A DNA stretch of 64,000 nucleotides, taken from positions 10,974,001 to 11,038,000 of the forward strand of contig CM034127.1 in assembly GCA_019914995.1 (NCBI GenBank), in the 5' to 3' direction. Made by a program: the position numbers and the translations under genes. The notes beneath the pieces were generated by a model that made no database searches, was not told the origin of the DNA, and saw nothing but the letters and a program-made list of their open reading frames with translations. Source of the DNA: Acanthochlamys bracteata (taxonomy: Eukaryota; Streptophyta; Magnoliopsida; Pandanales; Velloziaceae). Shown in pieces: positions 26,400-38,897 of the stretch (its first letter is position 1; each line of letters starts with the position of its first letter).

Positions 26400-27020
26400 A
26401 TAACAAAGAATATTATTGTAGTAAAATCTACAGAGCAAAGATTCTGCTAACGAATCTTCTTCGGCTTCGGCTCGAAGAGTTGGGCAAACAGGATCGACGT
26501 CTTAGTCAGTATTGCCGCCGGCTAACCGTAGACAAAAATCATTACATTCAACTTAATTACAGTTGGGAATACGACAGTGTACGCAAAGAAAAATATAACA
26601 CAGCTGAATATTTAACACACAAAAATTTTATAATTTAAATTATAATTATTAAAAAATAAATAAAATAATCATATAAATATAAAAATATATGTTAAAAAAT
26701 GAAAAAAATTCTACAATTGTGTGGTTATATAAAAAAATATCACGATAAAATTACAACGTTTATATTTTTACATCAAATCCTATATATTTAGAATATATAT
26801 AAAATGCGGAAAGTCTTCCTTCATCGTATAACAGTTAACAATCTTCTTGGCATTAATTTATTAACATAATTTCATTATAATAATTAGAATAAATTTAAAT
26901 ATTATTTTCTCATAAATCTATGCATAATTATTATAACAGTTAACAGTTACGTTGAACTAAATAATAAACTATCAGAAATTATTTGTGAGCTGCTTGCTGA
27001 AAAGCTCATCAGGCTTTACA
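26400..27020. other. AT-rich spacer
   Basis: No gene recognised between the two dead host genes. The interval from about 26600 to 26950 is strongly AT-rich. Confidence 0.5.
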
Positions 27021-27021
27021 T

Positions 27022-27285
27022 TCAACATTTACATAGGGAAGAGGATGCATGAGAAATTTCACCGTTAATAGAAGAAGAAGAAGCACATCCGCGATCGCAG
27101 ATGAGAGGAGAGAAGACGGTACGTCTATCTATACAAGTAGCCATTAGAGCACTGCGAAGAGGTCGGGGTGGTGGAGAAACAATAGAAGGAAGGAGACATG
27201 TAGGAAATGAAGGGTTTTGTCTTGGAAGAGAAGGTGCAGAACTGAAATTTATGAGATGTGGAGGAGAGGGAAAGATTGTACCCAA
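27022..27285 (-). CDS. Hypothetical 87-residue ORF, doubtful
   Basis: An open frame starting MGTIFPSPPHLINFSS, rich in Ser, Pro and Arg, looking like a plastid transit peptide but followed by no recognisable domain. It lies just downstream of the TrmB-like pseudogene on the same strand. It could be the first exon of a lost gene or chance. Only the open length and the N-terminal composition support it. Confidence 0.2.
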   Translation of the reverse strand: MGTIFPSPPHLINFSSAPSLPRQNPSFPTCLLPSIVSPPPRPLRSALMATCIDRRTVFSPLICDRGCASSSSINGEISHASSSLCKC

Positions 27286-27330
27286 TTAACTATTAGATCA
27301 GATTCGGCTATACCCGAAATGGTTTAAATT

Positions 27331-27354
27331 CATACACACACACACATATATATT
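27331..27354 (+). repeat. Dinucleotide microsatellite (AC)n/(AT)n
   Basis: A run of CA repeats passing into TA repeats, a simple-sequence tract of about 24 bases in the spacer. Confidence 0.85.
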
Positions 27355-27370
27355 AATCCGAATTCAACAC

Positions 27371-28227
27371 TGATTAGCTAGTACAAGTCCATGACAGACG
27401 AAAATGGCGAAAGAAAATCGACTCAATTGTTAAAATATCGATAGCAAGCACCGCCAGGACTCCAAACTTCTGATGATGCAATATGTCTGTAAACCGATTG
27501 GAAACCCTGTCCCCTACCTTCTTCAGTAGCTGAAGAGAGATGCATGGGTCTGCTTCAAGTTCATCTTTAGGAATAAGTTCAAACAGTGGGTGGTCCTCTA
27601 GACAAGACCTCCTCCACTGTCCTAGCTCTTCTTCTACATCAGAGATTGTATAAATAATCCCTCCAACCCTAAGCACATAAGCATACTCATCAAGCAGTTA
27701 GAGGGCTGATAACACGGCTCTTTGAAGTGGGGATCAGGAAATAAGAAGAACATTTTGAAGAGTTGCCTCTTCTAGAATTAGTTAGGTTGTACTTCATAGA
27801 ATTGGTTCGAAAGACAGAAATATTTTTATATTGGCCAAGATTTGAGGCTCTTTGACATACTCAGTCACCTGTAGAGGAGAAAAAGGCACTTTATATTACT
27901 GCTTCAAAAGAAATTCCCTTACAAGTCTGTATGCATATGAGTTACAGTACCTTGTCCCTCAGCTCCATTCCTATCATTAGTGTCTCTGGAAACAGAGTTG
28001 ACAGGCTAATGAGCAACCTACCAAAACCACTACCAGCATCAGCAAATTTGGGCTGCATTACCTCATTCTTTTTGTCATCACACTTTTCGGGTGGATAAGT
28101 TTGGAAAAAAATGATGGGAACAATCAACCTCTGATGGGCTGATAGGTACAGGGAAGTGGAAGTCACCCAGAGGATTGCTGTGTGCTCGAGCTCTACAGAA
28201 GCGCTTTCTTGGAAGTCGATTGGCAAT
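27371..28227 (-). pseudogene. tRNA (guanine-N7)-methyltransferase (TrmB/METTL1-type) pseudogene
   Basis: Degraded copy of the enzyme that makes m7G46 in tRNA. Read on minus from the right: RLPRKRFYRARAHSNPL and FHFPVPISPS (family N-terminus), then GFGRLLISLSTLFPETLM with GMELRDK (S-adenosylmethionine site), a retained GT-AG intron of about 75 bases, EYVKE, MFFLFPDPHFKE (the FPDPW-like catalytic motif region), VGGIIYTISDVEE and HPLFELIPKDELEADP, and a C-terminal piece GQGFQSVYRHI. These lie in several frames with stops between them, so at least five disabling changes are present. The kept intron shows that this is not a spliced retrocopy but an old genomic copy. Confidence 0.85.
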
Positions 28228-28259
28228 TTTGACTCTCAAGTGTCTGTCCATCAGAGAAC

Positions 28260-29340
28260 ACGAAGTTACTTAATTCCAGGTCTCAAAATTGTCCAAGTCA
28301 GGAACAGAATCAACGAGGAAAAAGTTAGTTCCGTCATCAACCTGTATCGTAATGGACAGAAGACTCTGCATGCAAATATGAGTTATCATTTATCTAAGGG
28401 AGCCGGTCTTTAGGACATCATGGTGATAGCAATACTCTCAAAGATTTGTGAGAAGGGGTTCCGGAGCCATAAGCTTTTGTTGCAACTTCCTATTGCGACG
28501 TAGGTAAGTCAACTGATGAGATTGTAAGCTTTGTATTATCCTGATGGCATAAAGCAAGGATGGAAGACCAAGCATATGTTAGTAAAACTTCTAGTGAAAA
28601 TGTCCTAAAGTGTCTCTGTTGCCTGGTTTACCTTTCAGGTTCCTAGTGAAACATATCTTATAAATGAAGACAAAAGCTAGACGCAAAGAAGACCATAAAT
28701 TCTAGACAATCACTTCTGATTAAAGCTTCTCTTTATAGTATGTGTACTAAATATTTCCTCAACCATTCAACTCTTTGATTCTAAGGATCCACCCAAGTAG
28801 TCATGCCTCAATATCTCGTGATTCCATGATGCATTTAGCAGAAATATGGGATGAAACTTTATCATATTTTAGCTGACTGGATGGAAACGTAGTCATGAAC
28901 AGAAACTAAGCTCCGCAACGGAGACAACAACCTGTATAATGAAACTCACATGTCTTATACAAGTATAAAACAAAACCAGAGGAGCGACAAGGCTTTTATG
29001 AAAGGAAAATAGAAGATTTTTTGGAAGCTGGTTCCCTTTCTGATGCATTCAAGCTCTTCAAATTTTTTAAAACAAAAATAAAAATATCTAGAACTTTTGA
29101 GCTTGGAAAGCCCAAACGCGAAGCCAAATTTGGCTTCATGCATCTCACAAATATCTGTAATAGCAATGAGGGTGACACTTTTTTGGATACACAGATAACG
29201 AATGCGTACTTTTAAAATTCACCAAGTACACGTTTCATGATGATATTGAAAAGAGAACCTTTACTTCCTAGTCATATTGTGTTGAATAAAGTAACATTAA
29301 CAATTCTACACAAGCTTAAAAAGAGAAACAAAAGTTACAA
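28260..29340. other. Spacer left of RPS10
   Basis: No gene recognised. A perfect 18-bp palindrome GAAGCCAAATTTGGCTTC lies at about 29120-29137. RPS10 probably ends its transcript within the first tens of bases left of 29394. Confidence 0.4.
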
Positions 29341-29393
29341 AAGAAAAAGCAGTTGATGAAGATATACTGCAGGAGTATCATTGGCACTTTGAA

Positions 29394-31783
29394 TCAGAGC
29401 TTGACTTCAACATCAACACCTGCAGGAAGGTCAAGTTGCATTAAGGAGTCTATGGTCTGAGCTGTAGGATACAATATGTCAATCATGCGTTGATGGGTTC
29501 GAATCTCAAAGTGGAAACGTGCGTCCTTGTGAACATGAGGTGACTTGAGAACACAATAGATACGCTTCTTGGTTGGTAACGGTACAGGACCCATGGTCTT
29601 GGCATTGGTTGTTCGAGCAGCTTCCAAGATTTGCTTGCAAGAATCCTCAATCAGAGGTACCCAGTAGGACCTCAGCTTGATCCTTATCTTTTGCTTTGGC
29701 GCCAACTGCACATACAAATTTCAATCAACTATAATACTAAGAACTCAAACAGAACCCATTTTTTCTACCCATTCAACAACTCTTGGAGAAGTAACTCATG
29801 ATTTTTCAAGAAAGGCATATTAAGCACAACATACAAGAAACATACTTATTTCTTATAGACTGTCTTTGGGAGTGTGTACCAAACGGTAATTGAGAAAAAC
29901 TAACCTCAGATAGAGGAAAACATAGATCGAGAAGCACCAACCTCAGGAACTTATGTGTATGCTTATAAAGGTTAGTTAAGTAGCTAGGAAATCATATCAT
30001 TCAATCCTCAACTAGAGCGCTTTGTTCTTTAGAAAGAATATCAATTTTGAGTTCGCAAAAGTTCCAATCTCTCTAGTCATTACGTTTATAGGTTATTTTC
30101 TAATATAGATAGGTTGCTACATAGTTTTCACGTACTTCCTTACTAGGAAGTATGGACACTTCTAGCAAGATGTTGTCAGACATATATTGGACACTGTATT
30201 CCATTGGACACTCCTCGAACACCTATTGGGCATTTGATTGCCATGGTCACCATCAGACACTTCAAGAACGTTTTGCATCAGCTTATTACACTATCCAAAA
30301 TACCTAGAAACATATTTATACATTTAACTGTGAAAAAATGATTAGTGATTGCTCATTTATTACAACTTAGTTGCTTGAAATATGCAATATTATTAGGTAA
30401 ACATTTTCTACTAATTACATTTCTTTCTTACTTCTCACTTGAGGTCATTCGTTTTAACATACTCATTGAAATATCTAGTTATTTCAATCTGCCTTTACCT
30501 ATCAAACATTGCCAAGTCTATATTTGTTTAGATATAGCTATTGTGCATAAGTATATAGATAACTAAACAAGAAGAATGGCATACATTGTCTAAACAAGAA
30601 GAATTCAGCAAGTTCCATAAAAATGCATCACTATGCAACATAATTTGACTTAGGCTGATGAGTAGGTGTTTCTATATTATGAAGTGTAAAACCCGGGAAC
30701 AGTATGCCCAATTTGTTGGGGGCAAGAGGAAAAAGGTTGCAGATTTACCAAATCAATAAGAATTGTCATGAAACACATGATTTACAGGGAATTACAAATA
30801 GTTTATGGATACTTGAAATTGCAGCATGTGAGGGAATTCCCAAAATTCAAAACTTTGACTACTTAATACTCAGCCATCACTTGCACCATTGTTTGAGCAA
30901 CATAAGTTACAGGTACATTTGTAAGCTATAACAGAATCCACTCCCCCTTCCTCGAGTCAATCTTAAGACAATCATATTTCTAGAAAAACGTAAAGCTTAG
31001 ATAAAGGACCCAAGTGAAAATCAACATTAAACAAAGTAACAAACTACTAAGCTATGAGAAACCTAGTATGTCAGAAATTATATCACTCCAAACACAAATT
31101 TTAAAAATTCAAGTCTGGGTTGAACATGAGAGTGCATTTTGCTGCATATGTCCATTTTGCAGTCACTATACGTCTATACCTTGTTAACCGAAAACTTTAA
31201 GCACATCTTATAGCATATATTGACCGAAAACTTTAACCACAAAATGTTGATAACATAAGCTCTTCATCAAACCACCCCTTTCAAGCTTCAAATAGCATAT
31301 ATTCCTCCACACCAAGATCCAAAAACAGGTAGTTTTTTCACCACATTACAGACTTACTTAGAATAACAAACAAGAAGAAATAGTCCAGACAAAAAATTAA
31401 CAAAACCAACCAGAGATAAATGAATACCTGATCGGTGTCTTCGCCAACCGAAAGCGTAGACGGTGTCTCCTCATTCCCCTAAAACCCCACGACCAAAAGC
31501 AAACAACAATCAGCAACAAATGTTCCAAACATAAAATAACTTCAAGTAAATTTAAAATATGGACTACCTCAATGTCAATGGACCCTTCAAGAGAGACAGG
31601 GGACTCCAATATCTCCGGCGTAGCAGATACCTTTGAGAGCGAGAGCGGCGACGTCAGTGAATTGAATCTCGACGGAGAGAAAGAGAAGAAATTGAGTTTG
31701 TCCGATTTCAAACAAGAAGAAGAAGAAGAGTAGGGGAGCGGGAGGAGAGATACAGCGATGGAGAAAGAAGATGAAGAAGCCAT
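29394..31783 (-). CDS. RPS10: Plastid 30S ribosomal protein S10 (uS10c)
   Basis: Nuclear gene for the plastid small-subunit protein uS10, which sits in the 30S head. Exons on minus: 31783-31568, 31478-31428 and 29705-29394, joined in phase to about 192 residues, with a 1.7-kb second intron. The first exon is Ser-rich and lacks acidic residues at its start ([21 protein letters not shown]), a plastid transit peptide. After an acidic linker ([17 protein letters not shown]) the S10 domain runs from [12 protein letters not shown] through [20 protein letters not shown] and [12 protein letters not shown] to the end at VDVEVKL. The start is the first ATG and gives the expected transit-peptide length. 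Confidence 0.95.
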
Positions 31784-32297
31784 GGCTATAGAGCTTCTGA
31801 AGCTATAGCTTGCTTGCTGTAAAGCCTTTATCCAGAAGTCGAACTTCCGTTTTTTTGCTGCTTGAATGAGCGATGGGACAACGAATGGGCTTTGCTCTTT
31901 GAGTATAAATCGGCCCAGTTACGAAGTTTTATTTTCAAAATAATAATTATTATTGCTTTTAATATGATAATTGTGAAAGTTGATTTTTTATTGCAGTTTG
32001 ATTTTAGAGTATAAAAAGGAAATGCCAGATTTTAAGTTCTTTCCGCTGGTTATTGTAATTTTCTCAAACTAACTTCAAAATGCAACGCTAAATTAGTAAA
32101 TTTGTAAGTTATTAATATAATAACCAAAGTTGAAAACTATTGACAAATTAGTTTTGGAAAAAAATTTTTTAAAGAAATTAATTTTCTTAATTAAATGTGA
32201 AATTTTCTTAATAATCTCAAAGAGGTTTAACCCCAAAACCGAAAAGCTACCAGAGAAGAACAGAGCAGTGGTATCGGTGCGTGATTGTTGATTACCC
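31784..32297. promoter_or_regulatory. Shared 514-bp region between divergent RPS10 and PTF2
   Basis: The two start codons are only 514 bp apart and point away from each other, so both promoters must lie here or overlap the leaders. Near RPS10 the minus strand carries TGGGCC and AGCCCA-type motifs (about 31885-31918), the site II class common in plant ribosomal-protein promoters. The PTF2 side is AT-rich with no clear TATA box. Confidence 0.55.
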
Positions 32298-34658
32298 ATG
32301 TACACGTTGCGGTGCCCTTACTGCCCAGGCACTCACGGCCGGTGCACCACCACCGCCGGCGGTCGCTCCGTTACCGAATGTTGTTCTTGCGGCCGTATAG
32401 TCGAAGAACGTCACTCTTCTTCCCACGCTCTCTTTCATCTCCGCGCCGTCGATACTCCTCTCCCTCTCTCTACACCCGACCTCCCTTTCACCGCTGGCGA
32501 TGACGTCATCAACGGCAATTATGATGATGATGATCCGTTTCATCCGACGACGGGATTCTTAACTGCGTTCTCGACGTGGTCGCTCGAGCATGCGCAGGTT
32601 TTCGCGCGCACCAGCTCGTCTTTCTCAGGAATGCTTGCCGAGCTCGAGCGCGCTCTAGTTGATCCTGCCAATGCTGGAAATAGTACTAGTAGTAGTGATG
32701 CTGCTGGTGGCCCGAATATTTCCGTTGATCATTTAAGGGCGTACCTGCAGATTGTTGATGTCTCGTCTATACTAGGGCTTGATCGGGATATATCTGATCA
32801 TGCTTTCCAGTTGTTTAGGGATTGTTCGTCTGCGATTTGTCTTCGGAACCGAAGTGTTGAGGCCTTAGCTACTGCTGCGCTTGTTCATGCTATCCGCGAG
32901 GCACAGGAACCACGAACTTTACAGGTGAGATTGTTATGAACTTTACAGGTGAGATTGTTATTCTGGTTTGCTTGCTTTGTACTTGGTTATGTTGCTGTAT
33001 GAATTAATTCCTAATGTCAACATAAGAAAAGTTTTTTTCCTTTCTAAGAGAAGAATGAGCTTGTTGGAGATGTATATGAGTTTCACATATGGATTTTAGT
33101 TTAGAATGACTGCTTAAACACAATCTTAGAAAGTTCTCAATTGTTAAGAACTGTAGGCAAAAGACTTGAAACTCATATAACTAAGCCTTAATCTCAGAAG
33201 CTTTTGATGTTTTGTGTTGTAGGTCGTGCCTTTTGGTTGTTGTTTTCATCTGAATGATTATTTTCTACCAGTTCCATGTGAAACAGCTATTGAAATAAAT
33301 GAAAGGAAGGTGTAGATGATGCAAAGAAGCAAAGGAGAAGGTAAAAGTAGCTAGAAAGACAATTTCGTTTGATGTTAAAGATGGTGTTACCTCAGTAATT
33401 TGAAACGATCAGGTCCTTCATTGAATAAAGTTCCACACAGAGTATTTCGGAGGAGGCATAAATTTTAACAGATGTTCTATTAATGCATCAAGACTGGTCT
33501 TTTTTTTTGTTTATTTTTTTCCTTTAGCTATTTTCAAATCAACTATACTAATATTTGCTTCAATCCATTCCTGATGTTTGCTTTCTTATTTGTTGCCATT
33601 GCATGACATAAACAGGAAATCTCCACTGCAAGCAATCTTCCTCAGAAGGAGATTGGAAAGTACATTAAAATCCTAGGTGAAGCACTGAAACTAAGCCAAC
33701 CAATTAACAGCAACTCTATATCTGTTCATATGCCACGTTTCTGTAATCTTCTTCAGCTGAATAAATCTGCACAGGTATGTTCCCTTTCTTACCCCTTCCT
33801 GAAAAACATCTTTCTGTCTAATTCTCACAACTACAGTTATTTTGTTAGGAACTTGCTGCTCATATTGGAGAGGTTGTTGTAAATAAATGCTTCTGTACAC
33901 GTAGAAATCCGATTAGCATCTCAGCTGCTGCTATATACCTAGCATGCCAGCTAGAAGACAAGCGCAAGACCCAGGCTGAGATTTGCAAGGTTACTGGCCT
34001 CACAGAGGTTACTCTTCGTAAAGTTTACAAGGAATTGTTAGAGAACTGGGATGATCTGCTTCCTCCCAATTACACTCCAGCTGTGCCTCCTGAGAAAGCC
34101 TTCCCTATGACTTCCATCACCTCAGGACGACCCTCGGCTTCAAAGATTGATGTTGTTGATCTTTCCCATTCTATGACCAACCCAGACAAGCAACAGTCTG
34201 AACTGAGAAGTTCAAGTAACCATTCAGCTGGTATGGACATTGATCATAAAGTCAGAGAGAAAGAGGAATTGGAGAAAACGTACCCATCCCATGAGCCTTC
34301 TACCTCATCTTTCAATCTCCGAGACTTAAATCAGGCAGCTTTTTGGCAACCAAAGGCCCCATCTAGTGTGCCTTCGCTAAACCTTGATGCAGATAGGAAC
34401 CAGAAGGGTGATCAAGGAAAGAAATCTATGAACAGAAATGTACCGCTTTCAGTTTATGAGCATAAGGTCGATAGAGATTCAAAAGATAGCAAGACAGCTC
34501 AATGGATGATTAATGCCCCACCTATATCATCTTCAAAGAGGGACTCCAATCTCTTGCAAGCTAATGTTCCCAAAGTTGTACTAGGTCCAACCTTTGGAGC
34601 TGGAGCTAACCATATTCATGATAATGCTGATGGTAATCACAAAAAGAATGAAGGTTAA
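32298..34658 (+). CDS. PTF2: Plant-specific TFIIB-related protein PTF2
   Basis: General-transcription-factor-like protein of 531 residues. Exons 32298-32924, 33616-33774 and 33849-34658, all phase 0. An N-terminal zinc ribbon is formed by C6-x2-C9 and C28-x2-C31. Two cyclin-like repeats follow: about residues 140-240 (SVEALATAALVHAIREAQ) and 263-335 (ISISAAAIYLACQLEDKRK, AEICKVTGLTEVTLRKVYKEL). A Ser-rich, probably disordered tail makes up the last 195 residues. Arabidopsis PTF2 is known to act in pollen germination and embryo development; close relatives assist RNA polymerase. The length matches Arabidopsis (about 527). The first donor lies in a 24-bp tandem duplication, listed separately. 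Confidence 0.93.
32914..32961 (+). repeat. Exact 24-bp tandem duplication across the PTF2 exon 1 donor
   Basis: The unit GAACTTTACAGGTGAGATTG plus TTAT occurs twice head to tail (32914-32937, 32938-32961), so the 5' splice site ACAG|GTGAGA is present in two copies. The first (after 32924) gives the full-length protein. Use of the second (after 32948) keeps frame but brings TGA, ending the protein after VRLL. Confidence 0.95.
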
Positions 34659-35746
34659 ATGTGTGTAGTCTTCCTATCCTTTAGTTGCATATTTCAGAAT
34701 TAGTCTGCTGTGTGCATCGCTGGCATAGAGCCTTAAAAAGAGAAGTCGAAAAAAGCTACGTTTGTCATATGGTATTTGTCATATGGTATTACAGTATTGA
34801 CTGAACATGTACTGTATTATTTCTAAGTCATCAATCTACAGTAACTCTAGTTCAATATTGTAACGAACTAGCTGTATGTCTTTCATAACGAAGTTATATT
34901 TGATAATGCTTGTTACAACTTTGTTCTGTCCTCTGTGGTTCCTGTTATGGATCAACGAGGACCGTGAGCTCGTGACAGATAAGAAGGTTTGTTTTCCTTA
35001 ACTGCAGCAAAATAGCCACAGCCCACAGGGTGGAAATATGCCCAGTTGAATATTGACCATTAAATAGTTCTTGAATCAGCAAGTTTACGATTAACTAATG
35101 TTTCTATTGTTTTTTTGCACAGATATTGATGATAGAGCAGTGCTATGCTAAACATTTTTGCACAGCATCATCAATCAACTACAATTCATTTCATAAATTT
35201 CAGAACGCAGTTTGTGTACCAGCAAGAACGATTATCACTAACTCAGTAAAATTGCCTTTTAACCTTTTTCTCAGAAAAAAAGGAAAAAAATCATGTATAC
35301 ATAACTGCATCTTCTACCCTGTATAGCATATATTTGCAAGCTTGCTATTTTGTAGCTTCTTACAAAAGGCTTCCTTTTTATGTAGTCATAACAAAACAGT
35401 TATGCTCTAATGCTGATGAAATCGGACCAATCCTATCATGCAAATTGCGAATATCAAAGATATAGAAGATTACACCAGCGGCATATTCGATGATGTAAAG
35501 TTTTGTAATGTGACTTTTACGTTACAACCATCCGATGTTTCATACTAGCTATACAATGAGATCATGCATGTCTCGATGACCTCAAATACCCTATCAGCAC
35601 CAAAACTAGATACAGAACCCCTTCCACATTTGGAACCACAAACAAGCAGAATGCTCACTTTCATCTTCTCTCTTGTAAGATGAATACTGAACATCCAAGC
35701 AATGCAACTGGAGAACCCTTTAAGAATGTATGTACCGCCATCTTTT
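34659..35746. other. Convergent 3' regions of PTF2 and LEW1
   Basis: No further gene supported. The left half should hold the PTF2 3' UTR and the right half the LEW1 3' UTR on the opposite strand. Confidence 0.5.
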
Positions 35747-38700
35747 TCATGAACCTGGCAGAGAACAGATGAACATCGCACACCAACAAGATTGGTAACA
35801 AAATTAGTTGTAAGTACTCACCATAGTTTTGATTTTTCTTTGAGAAATCATATATTGCTTTAACAATTGCACCATAACTGATGGATTTCAATGGTCCCAT
35901 ATGACTGCAAAATAAAAACAGAAATAAAAATTGCAGTGATAGCACTTCAACAAGAACAGAAAGGTATATAACACAATTGAGCCAATGCCTTTATAGTTAA
36001 ATGAAGCATCAATTTAATAGGCAAGTATTATATCACCTAGCTAACATGCGAATAAGCAAAATACAAAACATAAATAAAAAATATGCATCAGTCATGGAAA
36101 TCCTATGTACAATACTTCCATTTATGTACGAACTTTAATTTTCTTTATGATGGTAAACAAATCTGAAATAAAGACAGCAGAGGATAGACTATCAAGCCAC
36201 ATACAAGTTGAAGCTGATATGATTTAGCAGATAAATATATAATAAGCTAAAGAAATACCAACATGGCTTATCCAATTCTAACTTGCATGGACAGATACAG
36301 TAATTTGTAAACATATTTGTAAAATTTCCCACAATGAATGTGTTTAAGTACTAATGAGAAGTCTCCGTAATCTTAAGGGTACTTCTTAGAGCTCTTGTAT
36401 GAGTCCCAATAAATATGGCTACAACATATAGTATGCAATAGTGACTGAAGCTTCTGATCAGTGTGATATGAACTTTGCATTTGATGCCATAGGCCACCAA
36501 CTTCATAATCCTAATTACTGCTTGCAGAGAGTGTTAGATCCGAATACTTTAAATTCCAGATTTTACCTAAAAGAAAAAGTAGGATTAACACCCCTATTTG
36601 AAAGAACAAGAAACACTATGTATAACCACTTAGTTAAAGCTTTTGGATGGCCCTCCATTACAAAAAATTACAAAATGCTACAAAGACAAAAATTGTTCAA
36701 GAAAAGTCTCTAAGAAATAAAACTTCCACAACAAACGTCCAGTACTATCACTCTTATCTGGACTCATAAACAGTGCAGAAAAATAATTTAATTTGCTCAC
36801 TTACACAATTTCAGTATATCGAATTCTCCATGCTGGAAATCCTAAGTGGCACCTTGCGGGTCCATATACAAGAAGAAGATCAGGATCTGGTCCACTGAGA
36901 CCTATCATCAAATGAAAAAACAAATTGTCAAACATGAAACAAACTTCCTCAGTGTTTCTATTTCCTTGTACGCTAGACAAAAGACAAATCCGGATACAGA
37001 TATGTTGTCAAGTATAAAAGCTAACCTATTTCTTTCAAAGAATCACTGATGTCAGCTTCTGTGAAGACTGGTGGAGTCTTTGTGGAATCTATATAGCCGG
37101 CTTTCATATATTTAGAGCAAAGGAAACTGGCTGCTTTAGCTATAGCTTCCTTGTTATCAGAAAATGATAGCAGCTCTAAAGTCATTCCTCGTTCATAAAT
37201 AAGCCCATTTGAAGCCTTAGGATCACCATTCTACAGAACATGAATTGTGTTCAAATTCCAGCTACGAGCTAGTTAAGGATCTTGAGTATCACACTGACCC
37301 AGCACAAAAATGACAACATGCTAAATAACTTACCAAGCTCAAAGTATCCAATTCCATAGATTTCTTCAGCACACCTGAGAAGATCAAGCAGCACATAGAA
37401 AGCTTAATCAATCGCGCAAGAGCATTCCACAGATATCAAGAGCCCAATGTGCAGCATTCATACTACAACAAAGAACGTACTTAGACACCCAACAATGATA
37501 GTTCCCATTATTGTTTCAAGATATGTCATCATTCCTGAAGTAGTCTGATACAGAAATGTACAGAAGGAAGCACCAACCTTCAATGTCATAGAGGATAGCA
37601 TGCTTCACACCTAAATCTGATAGCCAATAAAGCAGTTGTTTCACTTTTCTTTTGTCTTTGGCTTCCTTACTGTCTATCACAATGGCTAGATAGCGGAGCT
37701 TAAGCAACTTAAGGTTTTTATACTTCTTCAGTAATCCATATGAAATCATACAGTACACAAGCACATCAACTGCTTTCCACCATATGTGCACTATGCTGAC
37801 CACTAACTGAAGGAAGTACCAGAATAATCCCAGTACAAACTTCAATATCATGGGTGGTTGGAATCTCTGCAGTTATGTCAATTCGTCAAGAATTAGAACA
37901 GTCAAATCCAAGAAAGACACTACAACAGAATTTTAAATTACGACATAGAAGAATTTAGAATTTTAAATTTTATATTGCTGTGTCATTACTGCTTTTCTAC
38001 AGGAAGTCATAGCAGACGTACCATTCCTACAAGTAATTTACAGGAACAAGTCAATCCAGAGGAGCTTCGTTTTCAAATATTTTAGAAAACCAGCACATTT
38101 CTAGGGAATAAGAAGCTTCTAAATAAGAGCCAATGGTGTCTTCTGTGTAGGCATCATGAAAAATGTTGCAAATTATGACATGTTTTCTTAGTTCATGACT
38201 CAAAGGTATAGTAACCACTTGTTAATCTTTAAGAATAGACCGTGACTTTACACAAAACCTCAAAGTAATCATTCCAAAACAACGGAAAAAAAAAAAAAAA
38301 AAACCAAAGGCTCATCAGCCACTCCAATTGTTTAGTTTCAAGAATAATCAAATCAAAGTAAAGTAACCTTGACATAATAATTAGTCACTACATACAAGAA
38401 CATAAAGTTTAAATTCCCTAAGTAATTACTCTCTTCTATCAAAACTAACTTTACATACGTAAGGGGCACAAGCATGTTAACAAATTTATCTGAACAATCT
38501 TCCCTTACAATTATTTAGAAGAAAAAAAGGCTCAATTTCCGATATAACAAGCTTAGTAATCAAAGCAAATACTACGGTTTGTATGCGACTATCATCCAAA
38601 CTATAGCAAAAATTAGCCAGCAACACTTACGAGTTCATAATTGAAATCTCTATGCTGGACTCAGCATGCTAATCTTGTCCATATGAATCTTGTATTTTGA

Positions 38701-38897
38701 GTCAAATATCAAACTAATCAAGTTGCCAAAGAAAATAAAAAAAGAATCAATCTTCCCACAGTAGATACTGTGTCATGTATACCCAACTCCATATATTTAT
38801 AAATCAATAAACACAGATGAAAATTAACAACTATTCACAAGCAACTTACTCGCACAGGGGAAAGCAATAGCCTCTCAGTCTCATCACTAGCAGCCAT
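35747..38897 (-). CDS. LEW1: LEW1/NUS1-type subunit of dehydrodolichyl diphosphate synthase
   Basis: Homologue of Arabidopsis LEAF WILTING 1, the non-catalytic NUS1/Nogo-B-receptor-like partner of cis-prenyltransferase at the ER, needed for dolichol and protein glycosylation. Seven exons on minus: 38897-38850, 37866-37578, 37374-37334, 37230-37026, 36901-36805, 35904-35822, 35754-35747; all join in phase to 256 residues (Arabidopsis is about 254). A hydrophobic segment MILKFVLGLFWYFLQLVV lies at residues 22-40. Then come LLKLRYLAIVIDSKEA, GVKHAILYDIEGVLKKS, and the conserved GPDPDLLLVYGPARCHLGF, WRIRYTEIVHMGPLKS. It ends KKNQNYGS, like other plant members. The short first and last exons are inferred from splice signals and phase. 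Confidence 0.9.
38284..38303 (+). repeat. Poly(A) tract in LEW1 intron 1
   Basis: About 20 consecutive adenines within the first LEW1 intron, a simple-sequence tract. Confidence 0.85.

Noticed and set aside
28955-29215. Several short ORFs on both strands left of RPS10
   Set aside because: They overlap each other around a palindrome and show no family pattern.
29480-29500. GGTTCGAATC resembling a tRNA T-loop
   Set aside because: It lies inside the RPS10 coding exon and no acceptor or anticodon arms surround it.
36441-36713. 90-residue plus-strand ORF opposite LEW1
   Set aside because: It lies in a LEW1 intron, with no conserved features.
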